Shown here piece by piece: positions 63,409 through 64,000 of a stretch of 64,000 nucleotides of DNA. The position numbers were made by a program, and so were the translations under genes. The stretch covers positions 930,001 to 994,000 of the forward strand of contig NZ_JBBCGP010000001.1 in assembly GCF_037200945.1 (NCBI RefSeq), given 5' to 3'. The DNA is from Methylovirgula sp. (GTDB taxonomy: Bacteria; Pseudomonadota; Alphaproteobacteria; Rhizobiales; Beijerinckiaceae). The first letter of the stretch is position 1; every line of letters begins with the position of its first letter. Under the pieces are notes generated by a model. It saw only the letters and a program-made list of their open reading frames with translations, was not told the origin of the DNA and made no database searches.

Positions 63409-63422
63409 CCTCGGGCCGCTGG
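63409..63422 (-). repeat. IS630 right terminal inverted repeat
   Basis: On the plus strand CCTCGGGCCGCTGG, followed by the TA at 63423-63424. Mirror of the left end. Confidence 0.8.
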
Positions 63423-63543
63423 TATTACCCTTCGGCAAAACAATTCTTTCCTCAAAAAGTTCCGCTTGGGCCTGCGCACCTTCACACGGAACCGAAACGG
63501 CTCCGACCCCGTTATTCCGCCATAATTTGAAGGAGGACAGACA

Positions 63544-63630
63544 ATGGGTCTCGGTAAAGGACTGTTGCTTTGGCTGATCGGTATTCCGATCCCCGTCATC
63601 ATTTTGCTTGCGCTGTTCTTGCATCATTAA
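63544..63630 (+). CDS. 28-residue single-span membrane protein
   Basis: Reads MGLGKGLLLWLIGIPIPVII then LLALFLHH and TAA. AAGGAGGA lies 6 bases before the ATG, one of the best ribosome sites in the window. One hydrophobic helix interrupted by IPIP, with a histidine pair at the C-terminus. I recall closely similar tiny proteins in Hyphomicrobiales but know no function. It lies 121 bases beyond the IS630 right end and is followed by a strong hairpin. Confidence 0.75.
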   Translation: MGLGKGLLLWLIGIPIPVIILLALFLHH

Positions 63631-63642
63631 GCAGGCGGCCAA

Positions 63643-63674
63643 TGGCACGGCGATCGCAATCGATCGCTGTGCCA
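63643..63674. terminator. Strong bidirectional hairpin between the small gene and alkB
   Basis: A 14-base stem (63643-63656 with 63661-63674) contains 13 Watson-Crick pairs and one G-T pair around loop CAAT. It lies between convergent genes ending at 63630 and 63691. Little U tract on either strand. Confidence 0.6.
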
Positions 63675-63690
63675 TCGTACTTTAGGCCGA

Positions 63691-64000
63691 CTATGGCGCG
63701 GTCACACGTCTGAGCGTGAGATTGATACGGCGCTCCCGAAGAAGATCGGACGTTCCCCTCGAGATGCGCGGAACGCCGTGAAATGCTAAGCGCGCTTTTC
63801 CAGTTAATACCACGGCATCCCCGGACGCGAGGACGATGGATTGCGTCGGGCCGCCGCGCGACGTCCCGCCCCATCGGAAAACGCAGGATTCGCCGAGCGA
63901 CAGTGAGACGACCGGCGCCCTCAAATCATTTTCGTCTTTATCCTGATGCAACCCCATATGCGCCGCGGTCCCGTAGACATTCACGAGGCAGGCTTCAGGC
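63691..64000 (-). CDS. alkB: AlkB-type 2-oxoglutarate/Fe(II) dioxygenase, 5' end cut off
   Basis: Oxidative DNA dealkylation repair enzyme. The visible 103 C-terminal codons read PEACLVNVYGTAAHMGLHQD, with the metal ligands H and D of HxD in LHQDKDE, later LAFHGVPRI with the distal His, and RRINLTLRRV holding the 2-oxoglutarate-binding arginine. The frame is open to the right edge of the window. The start lies beyond. It is convergent with the 28-residue membrane protein gene. Confidence 0.92.
   Translation of the reverse strand, partial: PEACLVNVYGTAAHMGLHQDKDENDLRAPVVSLSLGESCVFRWGGTSRGGPTQSIVLASGDAVVLTGKARLAFHGVPRISRGTSDLLRERRINLTLRRVTAP

Larger units (their letters stand above)
62262..63422 (-). 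mobile_element. IS630-type insertion sequence, complete, 1161 bases
   Basis: Ends are inverted repeats: left CCAACGGCCCTAGG at 62262-62275 and right, read inward, CCAGCGGCCCGAGG (63409-63422), 12 of 14 identical. TA dinucleotides at 62260-62261 and 63423-63424 border them, the target duplication expected of the IS630/Tc1 family. It contains one transposase in two frames on the minus strand. No passenger gene. Confidence 0.85.

Overview
The window is one 64 kb stretch of chromosome from an alphaproteobacterium, most likely of the order Hyphomicrobiales (Rhizobiales). The evidence is gene order and protein style: an atpH-atpA-atpG operon near priA, secA next to a parvulin and argJ, an nfuA-tsaB-rimI-miaB-phoH-ybeY-corC-lnt-XRE-metK-trmB run, ActS/ActR beside mmcB, and ubiK-lgt-midA-pgeF. 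Base composition is GC-rich throughout apart from a few intergenic stretches and the surroundings of one tRNA. An ABC ATPase/permease pair of the type linked to PQQ-alcohol dehydrogenases and lanthanide uptake hints at a methylotroph or alcohol oxidiser (for example a Beijerinckiaceae member), but that is inference.

Layout. 1-2.7 kb: F1 ATP synthase genes (atpG cut by the window edge). 2.9-5.4 kb: a redoxin, a small conserved protein and a divergent quinone-oxidoreductase/MarR pair with a clear palindromic operator. 5.4-11.5 kb: priA, a transglutaminase-like protein, secA. 11.8-15.8 kb: parvulin isomerase, argJ (broken by one extra G), and divergent olsB-like and olsA-like acyltransferases. 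15.8-19.7 kb: M3 peptidase, MepA endopeptidase, L,D-transpeptidase. 19.7-25.6 kb: mutT, a HAD phosphatase, an SsuABC-like importer, a cytochrome c and an ABC-2 type exporter/importer pair. 25.6-30.9 kb: hemD, hemC, tsaD, gpsA, an EVE protein, suhB. 30.9-34.4 kb: a TolQ/MotA-OmpA pair, a membrane protein, a tRNA with CAU anticodon and a lone methyltransferase. 34.6-45 kb: the long housekeeping run from nfuA to trmB. 45-50.5 kb: a YgjP-like protein, PHB depolymerase, ActS/ActR, mmcB, ubiK. 50.6-57.2 kb: lgt, midA, pgeF, an orphan ORF, an Nramp-like transporter, a nitrilase-family hydrolase and a chemoreceptor. 57.3-64 kb: gshB, glnD, grpE, an iron-permease-like protein, a complete IS630-type element, a 28-residue membrane protein and a partial alkB.

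Themes: envelope biogenesis (secA, parvulin, MepA, Ldt, Lnt, Lgt, PgeF, ornithine-lipid enzymes), tRNA modification (tsaD, tsaB, miaB, trmB), haem synthesis, redox and nitrogen control (ActSR, glnD), and storage polymer turnover (PhaZ).

The most unusual things read directly from sequence are: three intergenic hairpin repeats that start at or just after stop codons and share a loop while their stems differ; a marR-MDR palindrome that contains the promoter; a palindrome plus a phased direct repeat ahead of metK; a single-base frameshift in argJ; the absence of a normal start codon for the olsA-like gene; and an IS630 insertion 27 bases before the iron-permease start codon. I found no CRISPR array, prophage or defence island.
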